Below, piece after piece: positions 54,501 through 64,000 of a stretch of DNA of 64,000 nucleotides. The stretch is from Micavibrio sp. (lineage in GTDB: Bacteria; Pseudomonadota; Alphaproteobacteria; Micavibrionales; Micavibrionaceae), in NCBI GenBank assembly GCA_021604545.1, contig BQJE01000001.1:169444-233443 (forward strand). Reading direction: 5' to 3'. The notes under the pieces were generated by a model. It was given only the letters and a program-made list of their open reading frames with translations. It did no database searches and had not been told where the DNA came from. A program made the position numbers and the translations under genes. The stretch's first letter is position 1; every line of letters starts with the position of its first letter.

Positions 54501-55026
54501 TGAATTGTACCAACAGATGCTGGAAGAGGCGGTGGCAGCGGCGCGGGAAGGGACTGATATTGGCGCTGGTGTCGAGGAACGCTGGTCTCCGCAGATTAAT
54601 ATTGGTACGTCGGTTTTAATTCCGGAGAGTTATATAGAAGATCTGAATGTGCGTATGAGTTTGTACCGTCGCTTGTCGGAGTTGGAGGGAAGTGACGATA
54701 TTGAATCTTTTGCGGCCGAGTTGATTGATCGGTTTGGCTCTATTCCCGAAGAGGTGAATAATTTGATCGATATTGTTTCGATTAAGCAGTTGTGCCGCAA
54801 AGCGGGTGTGGGCAGTATTGAGGCCGGGCCAAAAGGAGCGGTCATAAGTTTTCACAAGGATAGTCCGCCCAATATCGAGGGGTTGATGAAGTGGATCGGT
54901 GAAAATCGTGGGGCGATTAAGCTGCGGCCTGATCAGAAGCTTGTGGCCATTCGCCAGTGGGACAACGCGGAAAAACGGGTGAAGGGTGTACAGCGTTTGA
55001 TGAAGGAGCTGGCGGCGCTTTCTTAG
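51547..55026 (+). CDS. mfd: Transcription-repair coupling factor
   Basis: 1159 residues. It removes stalled RNA polymerase at lesions and recruits UvrA. N-terminal UvrB-like modules (ITFPAWDCLPYDRVSPHQEI), RNA polymerase-interacting domain with DLVVHVDHGVGKFIELETVK (about 495-514), helicase Walker A CGDVGFGKTEVALRAAY (about 640-656), DEEQKFG box, TLTATPIPRTLQMSL and a C-terminal TRCF domain. The GTG start at 51547 has GGAG 7 bases upstream. UvrA is also encoded in the window. Confidence 0.96.
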   Translation: MPEIAVKPDEDRASVVIHGALEGQDARILAEKARVLMPEDRILVHVALDDARLATLSELLGFFAPDVEIITFPAWDCLPYDRVSPHQEIVAERVAALSKLLSWEKEAKRYPRILLTTVNAITQKVVPRETLKGGQLEAKAGQEIEPTSFQNFLQKNGYMRTETVREPGEYAMRGGIIDLFPPGYQEPLRIDLFGMEIDKIKIFDPDTQRSLKEISEFSLFSATELFLDEESISRFRSGYREAFGVVRDDDPLYEAVSEGRRHSGMEHWLPLFYESMDLLLDYAPGAAMTMDHNAVQLRGDRLDQIRDFYEARKTLEAAALSKNGKSKDVSLSGSVYHPLPVEELYIDESWEAEALSPFGAPDAEDEGVKKSRDFANIRALPDGDVFAELKKYLSGLTQKVFIAAYSEGAAVRLKGLMEVASIGPLVDCSDFEGIKKLKPGQIGIGVLALEHGFVAPDLAVITEQDILGDRLARRGKKKRQADNFLTEVSSLSEGDLVVHVDHGVGKFIELETVKAAKTLHDCLKIEYDGGDRLFVPVENIDVLTRFGGDEGTVQLDKLGGAGWQARKARVKKDLMEMAEHLLQIAAARLLRKADKLEISEELYNEFAARFPYAETDDQERAITDVLEDISGDHPMDRLVCGDVGFGKTEVALRAAYVAAMAGAQVAVVVPTTLLARQHYQNFTARFSGTGLRIGQLSRLVSAKDTKSVKEGLADGRVNIVIGTHALFGKGIEFSNLGFLVVDEEQKFGVKQKERLKELKNNVHILTLTATPIPRTLQMSLTGVKEMSLIATPPVDRLAVRSFVLPFDDVVIRDALMREHYRGGQSFYVCPRIKDIEQVEETLKELVPELKLITAHGQMTPDMLEDRMSAFYEGKYDVLLATNIIESGLDIPSANTLVVHRSDLFGLSQLYQIRGRVGRSKVRAYAYLTYTPGVKLNPQAQKRLEVIETLDTLGAGFQLASHDMDIRGAGNLLGDQQSGHVREVGVELYQQMLEEAVAAAREGTDIGAGVEERWSPQINIGTSVLIPESYIEDLNVRMSLYRRLSELEGSDDIESFAAELIDRFGSIPEEVNNLIDIVSIKQLCRKAGVGSIEAGPKGAVISFHKDSPPNIEGLMKWIGENRGAIKLRPDQKLVAIRQWDNAEKRVKGVQRLMKELAALS

Positions 55027-55092
55027 GCGTTTGGCTTAAGAATTTGGTGTTTTTTTTGATTTATGGCATTGTGAGGGACGAAGGAGGCCATC

Positions 55093-55491
55093 ATGTCCAG
55101 AGAATATGCCGAAAGGCGCATTAAAGAGGCGATCAAGAAGACCAATGGCAATGCGGCGCGGGCCAAGCAGCAGGTTATTGCCTGGACGATTGAGGATACG
55201 AAATTGCTGGATGCTCTGACGCGGCCGCATCTGACCGGCATTGTTGCTTATAATATTGAACGCATCATGTCTGGGCGTAGCGCTGCGAAAGAGGAAGCGC
55301 CAGTTGCCGATAAGCCACCGACGCAGGAAGATGAGTTCGGTATTGAAATCCTGAAGGCTGTCGCAGCGAGTGATGCTGCTGTCTTTGGACAGGAAGGCAA
55401 TGCGCCGCCGATGAAGCGGGGACGTGCGTCCAAACAACATATCGATGCCATTCGCCAGATGACCGGCAAAAGCAAACCCATTAAAAAGTGA
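55093..55491 (+). CDS. Conserved-looking 132-residue protein between mfd and kinase gene
   Basis: No named family recognised. AAGGAGG is placed 8 bases before the ATG. The N-terminal half (YAERRIKEAIKKTNGNAARA, KQQVIAWTIEDTKLLDALTR) is helical and reads like a small nucleic-acid- or protein-binding bundle. The middle is low-complexity acidic, and the C-terminus basic (RGRASKQHIDAIRQMTGKSK). It overlaps the AmgK-like gene by 4 bp (GTGA), so the two are coupled. Confidence 0.75.
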   Translation: MSREYAERRIKEAIKKTNGNAARAKQQVIAWTIEDTKLLDALTRPHLTGIVAYNIERIMSGRSAAKEEAPVADKPPTQEDEFGIEILKAVAASDAAVFGQEGNAPPMKRGRASKQHIDAIRQMTGKSKPIKK

Positions 55492-56447
55492 ACGCATTCG
55501 TAGATCAGTATGGGTGGATAATAGAGAGCCCGGTTGCCGGTGATGTTTCTCCACGGCGTTATTATCGCGTGTCAAAGGACGGGCGGCAGGCTATTTTGAT
55601 GGATGCGTCTGCGGTTGAGGACAAGCAGCAAATTCATGATTTTATCCGTATTGGTCAGTGGCTGAATGATATTGGTCTGAAGGCGCCGGAGATTTATGAG
55701 GCGGATGAGGCGCAGGGGTTTTTGCTGCTCGAGGATTTCGGTGATGTTTCTTTTAGGAAAGCGATTGAGAAGGGGCAGGATGTAGGGGCGCTATATCAGC
55801 TTGCCGATGATGTTCTGGAGCATTTGAAGGTGCAGGATTGCCCATTGAGTTTGCCCGACTATTACAGCTCAGCCATTCACGAAAAGCGGCGCTTTGTGGT
55901 CGATTATTATATTCCGGCTGTGAGGGGAGAGGAAAACCCGCAAGGATTGGTAGAGGATTATTTGTCTGTGTGGGATGGGATTGAGAAATCACTGCCGCCT
56001 TGCCCGACAGGTTTTGTACATGCGGATTATCATCTCGAAAATATGATGTGGTTGCCGGGTGAGGAAGGTGTGAAACGTCTCGGTCTTCTGGATTTTCAGG
56101 AAGCGCTGAGCGGGCCTGTGGCGTATGATCTGGTTAATCTGCTGGAGGATGCACGGGTGGCCGTTCCTGATGATATTAAGAACGAAATATTAGGCCGGCA
56201 GGATGCGTTGGTACGCAGTTGGTATCGTATTTTGGGTACGCAGTTTCATTGTCGCGTGATTGGTCTGTTTATCAAGTTGGCGCAGGAGGATGGTAAGACG
56301 CAGTATCTACAGCATGTGCCACGGCTGGGCGCGTATATCAAAAAAGGTCTGGAGGATCCGTTGCTGGCGCCTATGAAGAGGTGGTTTAAGGATCAGAAGA
56401 TTTCGTTTGATGCTGATGAGGTAGCGCGAGCGCTAGGCCAAGAATGA
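55488..56447 (+). CDS. amgK: AmgK-like aminoglycoside phosphotransferase family sugar kinase
   Basis: 319 residues. GTG start at 55488 overlaps the preceding stop. The kinase motifs are GDVSPRRYYRVS (nucleotide loop, about 19-30), catalytic FVHADYHLENMMWL (about 175-188) and metal-binding LGLLDFQEALSGPVAYDLVN (about 197-216). These are characteristic of the AmgK group, which phosphorylates MurNAc/GlcNAc in peptidoglycan recycling. The usual partner murU is not next to it, so substrate assignment is by family. Its last 62 bp overlap the convergent O-antigen-ligase gene. Confidence 0.82.
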   Translation: MNAFVDQYGWIIESPVAGDVSPRRYYRVSKDGRQAILMDASAVEDKQQIHDFIRIGQWLNDIGLKAPEIYEADEAQGFLLLEDFGDVSFRKAIEKGQDVGALYQLADDVLEHLKVQDCPLSLPDYYSSAIHEKRRFVVDYYIPAVRGEENPQGLVEDYLSVWDGIEKSLPPCPTGFVHADYHLENMMWLPGEEGVKRLGLLDFQEALSGPVAYDLVNLLEDARVAVPDDIKNEILGRQDALVRSWYRILGTQFHCRVIGLFIKLAQEDGKTQYLQHVPRLGAYIKKGLEDPLLAPMKRWFKDQKISFDADEVARALGQE

Positions 56448-57711
56448 ACCATAGGAAGCGCGAATACAGAATTTCGTGCACCAGAGAAAATAAGCCAAAA
56501 ACCAGAAGCATAAGGAATGTGCAGATTAGAAAGGTTTGCCGCTCGGGTGAGAGGGCCTGCTTTTTCTCTAGGAAATAGGGCCATAGTGCCGCTAGCATAG
56601 CAGCGAAGCAGGCGAGGAAAGTCACAAGGCCGATTAGTCCCATATCCGTTAGAATCCAGAGCATAGAATTATCGATAACATCTATGGTCTCACCGTATTT
56701 TACTTGCTGATAGGCTACGCCGCCGCCTATTCCTGCGCCAATGATTGGGCTTTGCTGCCATCGTTCCAGCGATGATTCAATGATTTTCATGCGGGCATTA
56801 TCGCCACCGTGAATATGTTGCTCTTCTTTGGTGTCTCTGAGGGTATGGTTGTAAAGCTTTGAAGAGCTTACAAAAGGTGTAAAAATAAGATTTCTTTGGC
56901 CTTCGTGAAGAACAGAAACAAAAAATATTGATCCAAATAGTATGGGTAAAAATATGAAGCGCAGGAAGATTTGTTTGTTGGTTATGCCTAGATAGATGAG
57001 CAGTAGAACTGCAGCCAACCACATGGCGCGTGATCCATTCAGGCAGAGTAAAGCCGGGAAGAAGGACCAAAACAGGATTAGAGACCATCGCGGTATAATG
57101 TCAGGGTGCCGCGCTGAGAAGATTGTTATAAAAACTGTGATCACGGCGAATAGGAAGGCCAAAGCATTGCGGTTTCCCATCATGCTTTCCAGTTGGTAGT
57201 AATCGGGGATAATAAGGCGGGCTAGCGATAGTGGCAAAAGATCATAGCCTACCATGATGATACTGACGGCAGACACGCTAGATATAAGTAAGAAACAAAA
57301 AACAAAAGGTTTTATCAGGGGCCGGATTGTTATTTCTGCATAATTTGTTGCCAGCCAGGCTCCGGCATAAAGATAGGCTATTAAAATAAACCAGCCGGTG
57401 AATTTGTTAAGCAGGGCCCAGCTCGATAATTCGCCGCTTAGCCGGTAGCCGTTCATCAGGGACAAAGTCATGACGACCGTTAGCGCCACCAGCCATAGAA
57501 TTCCGAATGGCTTTTGCCAATGCGGCCATTTTGTTTTGTTTGATAGTAATGAGTACAGAATAAAAATGCCTGTGAACGGCAGGAGAAGATCAGCAAGATT
57601 GATACGCAGCCCCGCATAATCAGTTGTTTCAAAAAGGGTGATCTGAACTTGTAGGAAGATAGCGAAAGTCGCGCACAGAATAGCAGGTATTGATATTTTG
57701 AGATCAGGCAT
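56386..57711 (-). CDS. O-antigen ligase/polymerase-family membrane protein
   Basis: 441 residues with about ten to twelve membrane helices. The Wzy_C pattern is seen: conserved NGSRAMWLAAVLLLIYLG (about 217-234), a large periplasmic loop with HGGDNARMKIIESSLERWQQ and SPIIGAGIGGGVAYQQ (about 304-340), then the last helices. Such proteins join glycan chains to lipid A core or polymerise them. The gene shares 62 bp with the convergent kinase gene and starts 13 bp after the UPF0104 gene, forming a two-gene unit. Confidence 0.85.
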   Translation of the reverse strand: MPDLKISIPAILCATFAIFLQVQITLFETTDYAGLRINLADLLLPFTGIFILYSLLSNKTKWPHWQKPFGILWLVALTVVMTLSLMNGYRLSGELSSWALLNKFTGWFILIAYLYAGAWLATNYAEITIRPLIKPFVFCFLLISSVSAVSIIMVGYDLLPLSLARLIIPDYYQLESMMGNRNALAFLFAVITVFITIFSARHPDIIPRWSLILFWSFFPALLCLNGSRAMWLAAVLLLIYLGITNKQIFLRFIFLPILFGSIFFVSVLHEGQRNLIFTPFVSSSKLYNHTLRDTKEEQHIHGGDNARMKIIESSLERWQQSPIIGAGIGGGVAYQQVKYGETIDVIDNSMLWILTDMGLIGLVTFLACFAAMLAALWPYFLEKKQALSPERQTFLICTFLMLLVFGLFSLVHEILYSRFLWFILGLALALPHQHQTKSSDP

Positions 57712-57724
57712 GTTCAGCCTTATT

Positions 57725-58690
57725 TTATCTTGCGCGTGATGCTTTCAGATTTTTGAGAGCGAATTGCATATGGCCGCTCATAAGGGCGGGGATGCCAGCT
57801 ATCAATACGGCTATCATGCTGATGAGGCCTATCTGAATGGATACGACAAAGGCGGTTTCAATCGGAACATTAATCAGGCCTAGCCCGTAAACAAATGCCC
57901 CTTCGCGAATGCCCCAACCGCCATATCCGACAGGTAGACTGGCAACGATTGTAATCATTGGCAGAACAGCCATGAAGTAGAGTAAGGGGAAGTCTACGCC
58001 AGTTGAGACCGTAACAACATAGACGGCTGCAAAATAGGCAGTCTGGGCAAACAGGCTGGTGGCTGTAATTTGAGCAATCAGATTGTGGTTGCGTCCAATA
58101 GAGCGCAGATATTTATAGCCTACTGCTATTTTTCTGTGTGAAAAGATCAGGTGGCGCCGGACGTTTTTTAAAAACAGCAGCGAAAAGACGCTAAAGGCCA
58201 GCACAAAAGTGAAAATGGCAGCCAGTGTGCTTTGGAAGATCTCTTTTTCAACAATGCCAAAAAGAATGGGTAAAAACACAACAGTCAGGATTAAAAGGGC
58301 GGCCAGCGTCATGAGGCGATCGAGCGTTGTGGCGGCAATAGATTGGACCCATGATATGCCGTGCTGTATTGCCAGAGCTACGCGGACGATAATGCCGCCG
58401 ATCGACGTAATAAACAAATAATTGGCAAGTAGGCTGGCGAGTGTAATGCGCAGGGAATCGCTGTAGTCCATTTTATGGCCATGTACGTTAATGAGAAGCG
58501 ACCATCTGAGCGCCAGGGCCAGTATCTGTACAAACATAAGGAAAAGGGCGACCAGCCAGTATTCCACATGGATATGACCGACAAGATCTTTGATGGTTGT
58601 TATATCCATACGCATGACAAGAACAGCAATGATCGCCAAGGATATAAGGGCTTTAATTAAAAATGCCTTTTGCTTTAACATCTGTGTCAT
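57725..58690 (-). CDS. UPF0104 / lysylphosphatidylglycerol synthase-type flippase domain protein
   Basis: 321 residues, about eight membrane helices. The family marks are TSIGGIIVRVALAIQHGISW (about 93-112), ATTLDRLMTL and PVGYGGWGIREGAFVYGLGL (about 252-271). This group contains the membrane half of MprF and other flippase-like proteins; there is no synthase domain, so it likely moves a lipid-linked substrate. With the downstream ligase-like gene it might serve glycan or lipid export. Confidence 0.82.
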   Translation of the reverse strand: MTQMLKQKAFLIKALISLAIIAVLVMRMDITTIKDLVGHIHVEYWLVALFLMFVQILALALRWSLLINVHGHKMDYSDSLRITLASLLANYLFITSIGGIIVRVALAIQHGISWVQSIAATTLDRLMTLAALLILTVVFLPILFGIVEKEIFQSTLAAIFTFVLAFSVFSLLFLKNVRRHLIFSHRKIAVGYKYLRSIGRNHNLIAQITATSLFAQTAYFAAVYVVTVSTGVDFPLLYFMAVLPMITIVASLPVGYGGWGIREGAFVYGLGLINVPIETAFVVSIQIGLISMIAVLIAGIPALMSGHMQFALKNLKASRAR

Positions 58691-58763
58691 CGAAAAAGTC
58701 TTTGCTCAAGGATTGAATTCATACAGCGGAAGGGTGTCTCTCCTATCCTTTGTACATCAAGTC

Positions 58764-58792
58764 TTGTAATTGTAACAGGGGCCGCATACAAC
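58764..58792 (+). promoter_or_regulatory. Possible aspC/aatA promoter
   Basis: TTGTAA (58764-58769), 17 bases, TACAAC (58787-58792); each box matches 4 of 6. The gap to the ATG at 58840 contains the ribosome binding site GGGAGA. Confidence 0.35.
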
Positions 58793-58827
58793 AAAAATGA
58801 CGTTTTTCACCGAATTTTACTTAATAG

Positions 58828-61298
<2,471 letters not shown>

Positions 61299-61300
61299 CT

Positions 61301-61401
61301 AGTCACTTCCTTTTACTTTTGCAGTGCGTTGCTTCGCTCCTAAGGTAGCTAACCGTACCTGTTGTCGCTCGTGCCTGCTGCAAAAGTAAAATCAAGCGAC
61401 T
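61301..61401. repeat. Inverted-repeat element copy 1 (MITE-like)
   Basis: 101 bp bounded by imperfect 24-base inverted repeats: AGTCACTTCCTTTTACTTTT+GCAG (61301-61324) and its partner at 61378-61401, differing at 3 positions. Its first 56 bases are identical to copy 2 at 62571. It stands directly before the patatin start and includes AAGGAAG used as ribosome binding site. An inner hairpin AGGTA/TACCT is also possible. No coding capacity. Confidence 0.8.
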
Positions 61402-61478
61402 ATAGCCTGAGAATATTGTTTCCTGATTCTAAGGAATAGGAATAGCCCGAACAGGCTGTTTATTAACAATTATACCAT

Positions 61479-61517
61479 AAAAAAACCGGGCTCTGCATGC
61501 TCTACGCATGGGCCCGG
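61479..61517 (-). terminator. Strong rho-independent terminator
   Basis: Minus strand: CCGGGC (61517-61512), inner stem CATGC/GCATG, GCCCGG (61491-61486), then seven U (61485-61479). Ends the candidate small RNA and any lysR read-through. Confidence 0.8.
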
Positions 61518-61595
61518 AAAGTTGAACAGGGAGGTTTTACGTCTTGAGAGACGTAAGAACCGACTGGCGGTCCTTATTGGTGCCAGGCACCAACA
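61479..61595 (-). ncRNA. Candidate small RNA, ~117 nt
   Basis: On the minus strand, a promoter (61602-61629) is followed by a 5' hairpin TTGGTG/CACCAA around CCTGG (61577-61593), a second stem TTACGTCT/AGACGTAA with loop of 4 (61537-61556) strengthened by GGTT/AACC, a CCTCCC word able to pair with ribosome binding sites, and a strong terminator. No known RNA family (6S, SRP, tmRNA, RNase P) was recognised. It could alternatively be the 3' part of the lysR transcript. Confidence 0.5.
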
Positions 61596-61601
61596 GCGGC
61601 C

Positions 61602-61629
61602 TTTATATACTCATCGCTCAGCCTGTCTA
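61602..61629 (-). promoter_or_regulatory. Promoter of candidate small RNA
   Basis: Minus strand TAGACA (61629-61624), 16 bases, TATAAA (61607-61602); both boxes match 5 of 6. It lies inside the 46-73 bases after the lysR stop codon, where no protein gene starts. Confidence 0.5.
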
Positions 61630-61674
61630 TTGTGTTTATTGAGAATCAGGTATGAAATTTGTGCATAACGCGCC

Positions 61675-62565
61675 CTAAAATTCTGTGGCGCTGATATTCT
61701 CCAGAAGAAAATCCCGGAAAGCGGCGATGCGCTGGGATTTGCGTCTTTCTTCAGGATAGACAAAGTACATTTCAACGCCGGGCCGCTCGGCTTTTGGCAG
61801 GATGGTTTCGAGGTCTTTGTTTCCCTTCACAAGGTAATCGGGCAGGGCGGCAATGCCGGCGCCGGTCATGACGGCCCTGTGGATAGCATTAAGAGAATTC
61901 ATCATCAGCATATTTGGGTTATTTTCCGGGTTAATGCCTGCGATTCGAAAAATCCAGTTGGGATCGGTAAAGGGTTCGGTCGTGTTTTCAGGGTAGCCAA
62001 TCAGGGTATGGTCTCGTAGATCTTTGGACTTATCTGGCTTGCCATGTTTTTTGAAGTAAGATTTAGAGCCGCAGACATGAAAATGAATGGTGGTGAGATG
62101 GCGTTGAATTAGGTCGGGCTGCTCTGGTTTGTAGAGACGGATCGCGGCATCAGCCTCACGCATACCCAGATCAAGGATGCTGTCATCCAGTAAAGCGGTG
62201 AGCTGAATGTCAGGATGGTCTTCGCGGAATTGTTTGAGCTTCGGTGCCAACCAGGTTGAGCCGATAAATTCTGCAACGGTGATGCGCAAGGGGCCTTCGG
62301 GCAGTTTGCGCGTATCCATCAGCTTGCCCTCGATCATCGACAGGCTGGCGAAGATATCTCTGGCGGTTTTGTGGAGTAGATCACCTTGTTCGGTGAGTAA
62401 AAGGCCGCGCGCATGGCGGTGAAATAGTTTAATGCCGAGGCTTTCCTCGAGCGTACTAATCTGGCGGGAGACAGCGGACTGACTGAGGTTCAGGCTTTTG
62501 CCCGCATGGGTGAAGCTGCCAGCTTCGGCGACAGCGTGAAATACTCTTAACTTATCCCAGTCCAT
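61675..62565 (-). CDS. LysR-family transcriptional regulator
   Basis: 296 residues from the ATG at 62565 (DWDKLRVFHAVAEAGSFTHA is the usual LysR beginning); longer frames run into the repeat. The winged HTH covers 1-60 (LNLSQSAVSRQISTLEESLG). The effector-binding domain follows with DSILDLGMREADAAIRLYKP. It lies directly downstream of trxB in the same direction, a linkage seen in other alphaproteobacteria. Between them stands inverted-repeat element copy 2, whose AAGGAAG may be its ribosome binding site. The inducer is unknown. Confidence 0.9.
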   Translation of the reverse strand: MDWDKLRVFHAVAEAGSFTHAGKSLNLSQSAVSRQISTLEESLGIKLFHRHARGLLLTEQGDLLHKTARDIFASLSMIEGKLMDTRKLPEGPLRITVAEFIGSTWLAPKLKQFREDHPDIQLTALLDDSILDLGMREADAAIRLYKPEQPDLIQRHLTTIHFHVCGSKSYFKKHGKPDKSKDLRDHTLIGYPENTTEPFTDPNWIFRIAGINPENNPNMLMMNSLNAIHRAVMTGAGIAALPDYLVKGNKDLETILPKAERPGVEMYFVYPEERRKSQRIAAFRDFLLENISATEF

Positions 62566-62570
62566 TATAC

Positions 62571-62670
62571 AGTCACTTCCTTTTACTTTTGCAGTGCGTT
62601 GCTTCGCTCCTAAGGTAGCTAACCGTCCTGTCGTCGCTTGCGTCTGCTGCAAAAGAAAAATCAAGCAACT
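62571..62670. repeat. Inverted-repeat element copy 2 (MITE-like)
   Basis: 100 bp, identical to copy 1 over the first 56 bases and diverged, with one net base missing, over the rest. Terminal inverted repeats (62571-62594 / 62647-62670) match at 19 of 24 positions. TACAG and CTGTA at the outer ends suggest a TA target. It fills nearly all of the space between trxB and lysR. Confidence 0.8.
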
Positions 62671-62683
62671 GTATGGTTTCTAG

Positions 62684-63679
<996 letters not shown>

Positions 63680-64000
63680 TTATATAGTTTGTTTATCCCG
63701 CTTATTCAAATGCTGCTTTATGGCATCAGCGACTTTCTGTGCATCATTCAGGGGCTCGTACTCCCAGCTTTCGAGCTTTCCTTCGAAAATACGCATGGCG
63801 TCAGATTTCTTGAGGTTTTCGTGAAGCTTGTTCAGACGTTCGGAGCCGCCTTCCATTGGTATCATATAAACCGGTTTTCCTGTGGTGCCAGCTTCAGACA
63901 GCATTGAGGCGCTGTCGGCGGTTACAAGTATATAGTCGGCCCATGCCAGAAAACCGAAATAGGGGTTTTTGCCACTGCCATCCCAGATATAGGCATCGGT
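63680..64000 (-). CDS. ELM1 (mitochondrial fission)-family protein, C-terminal part
   Basis: The frame is open to the right edge, so only the last ~106 residues are seen. The visible sequence starts TDAYIWDGSGKNPYFGFLAW and continues ADYILVTADSASMLSEAGTT and GKPVYMIPMEGGSERLNKLH, matching the ELM1/DUF1022 family pattern (WDGxGxNPYFG, TADSxSM.SEA, GKPV). In alphaproteobacteria these glycosyltransferase-like proteins have no settled role; plant ELM1 acts in mitochondrial division. The stop lies 30 bp upstream of the trxB start. Confidence 0.85.
   Translation of the reverse strand, partial: TDAYIWDGSGKNPYFGFLAWADYILVTADSASMLSEAGTTGKPVYMIPMEGGSERLNKLHENLKKSDAMRIFEGKLESWEYEPLNDAQKVADAIKQHLNKRDKQTI

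Overview
The window comes from the chromosome of an alphaproteobacterium of moderate GC content. The evidence is the gene content: a TrcR/DUF1013 cell-cycle regulator, a petABC bc1 operon, an alpha-type UbiH-like hydroxylase (EAAH instead of GDAAH), the MoxR-DUF58-BatA-DUF4159 cluster, DUF1192, ELM1-family and betaine-lipid btaAB genes. A Rhodospirillales- or Micavibrionales-like lineage is plausible, but I cannot fix the genus from sequence alone. Nearly all the DNA is compact housekeeping sequence. There is no prophage, integrase, transposase or CRISPR array.

Layout. 1-7.4 kb: end of a hybrid histidine kinase, then the envelope-stress type operon moxR-DUF58-BatA/DUF4159-VWA. 7.5-11.3 kb: cca, two orphan genes, hemF with its own promoter and long leader, trmL. 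11.4-16.4 kb: petABC (complex III), a small membrane protein, a DUF924 protein and an ALDH7-type dehydrogenase. 16.7-19.5 kb: DUF465, trcR, DUF1192, guaC. 19.5-28.4 kb: gloB and two methyltransferase genes, comF, a ubiquinone hydroxylase, grxC-nitrilase-metC, and an orphan XRE regulator. 28.4-34.3 kb: LpxR-like lipid A deacylase, an esterase, an HNH nuclease gene with a folded leader, an islet of orphan small genes, dsbB and exoD. 34.4-36.9 kb: tRNA-Leu(CAA) followed by a GIY-YIG remnant and a cluster of small Ala/Gly-rich membrane proteins. 37-48.9 kb: uvrA, ssb, gyrA, coaD, tRNA-Lys, DUF502, cysE, recG. 48.9-58.7 kb: sdhE, the betaine-lipid operon btaAB, mfd, an AmgK-like kinase, an O-antigen-ligase-like protein and an LPG-synthase-like flippase. 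58.8-64 kb: an aspartate aminotransferase, a patatin, lysR, trxB and the end of an ELM1-family gene.

Themes. Several genes act on the envelope and its lipids: btaAB (phosphorus-free DGTS lipids), LpxR, the WaaL/Wzy-like ligase, the UPF0104 protein, patatin and ExoD. DNA repair is represented by uvrA, mfd, recG and ssb. Thiol and redox handling is represented by gloB, grxC, nitrilase, dsbB and trxB.

The least explained signals are non-coding or small. They are: (1) a pair of 100-bp inverted-repeat elements sitting directly at the starts of the patatin and lysR genes; (2) a candidate independent small RNA between them with promoter, 5' hairpin, CCUCCC segment and strong terminator; (3) structured leaders before trcR and the HNH gene; (4) islets of orphan small membrane or helical proteins, including two sharing an N-terminal signature; (5) an unusual 866-residue methyltransferase fusion.
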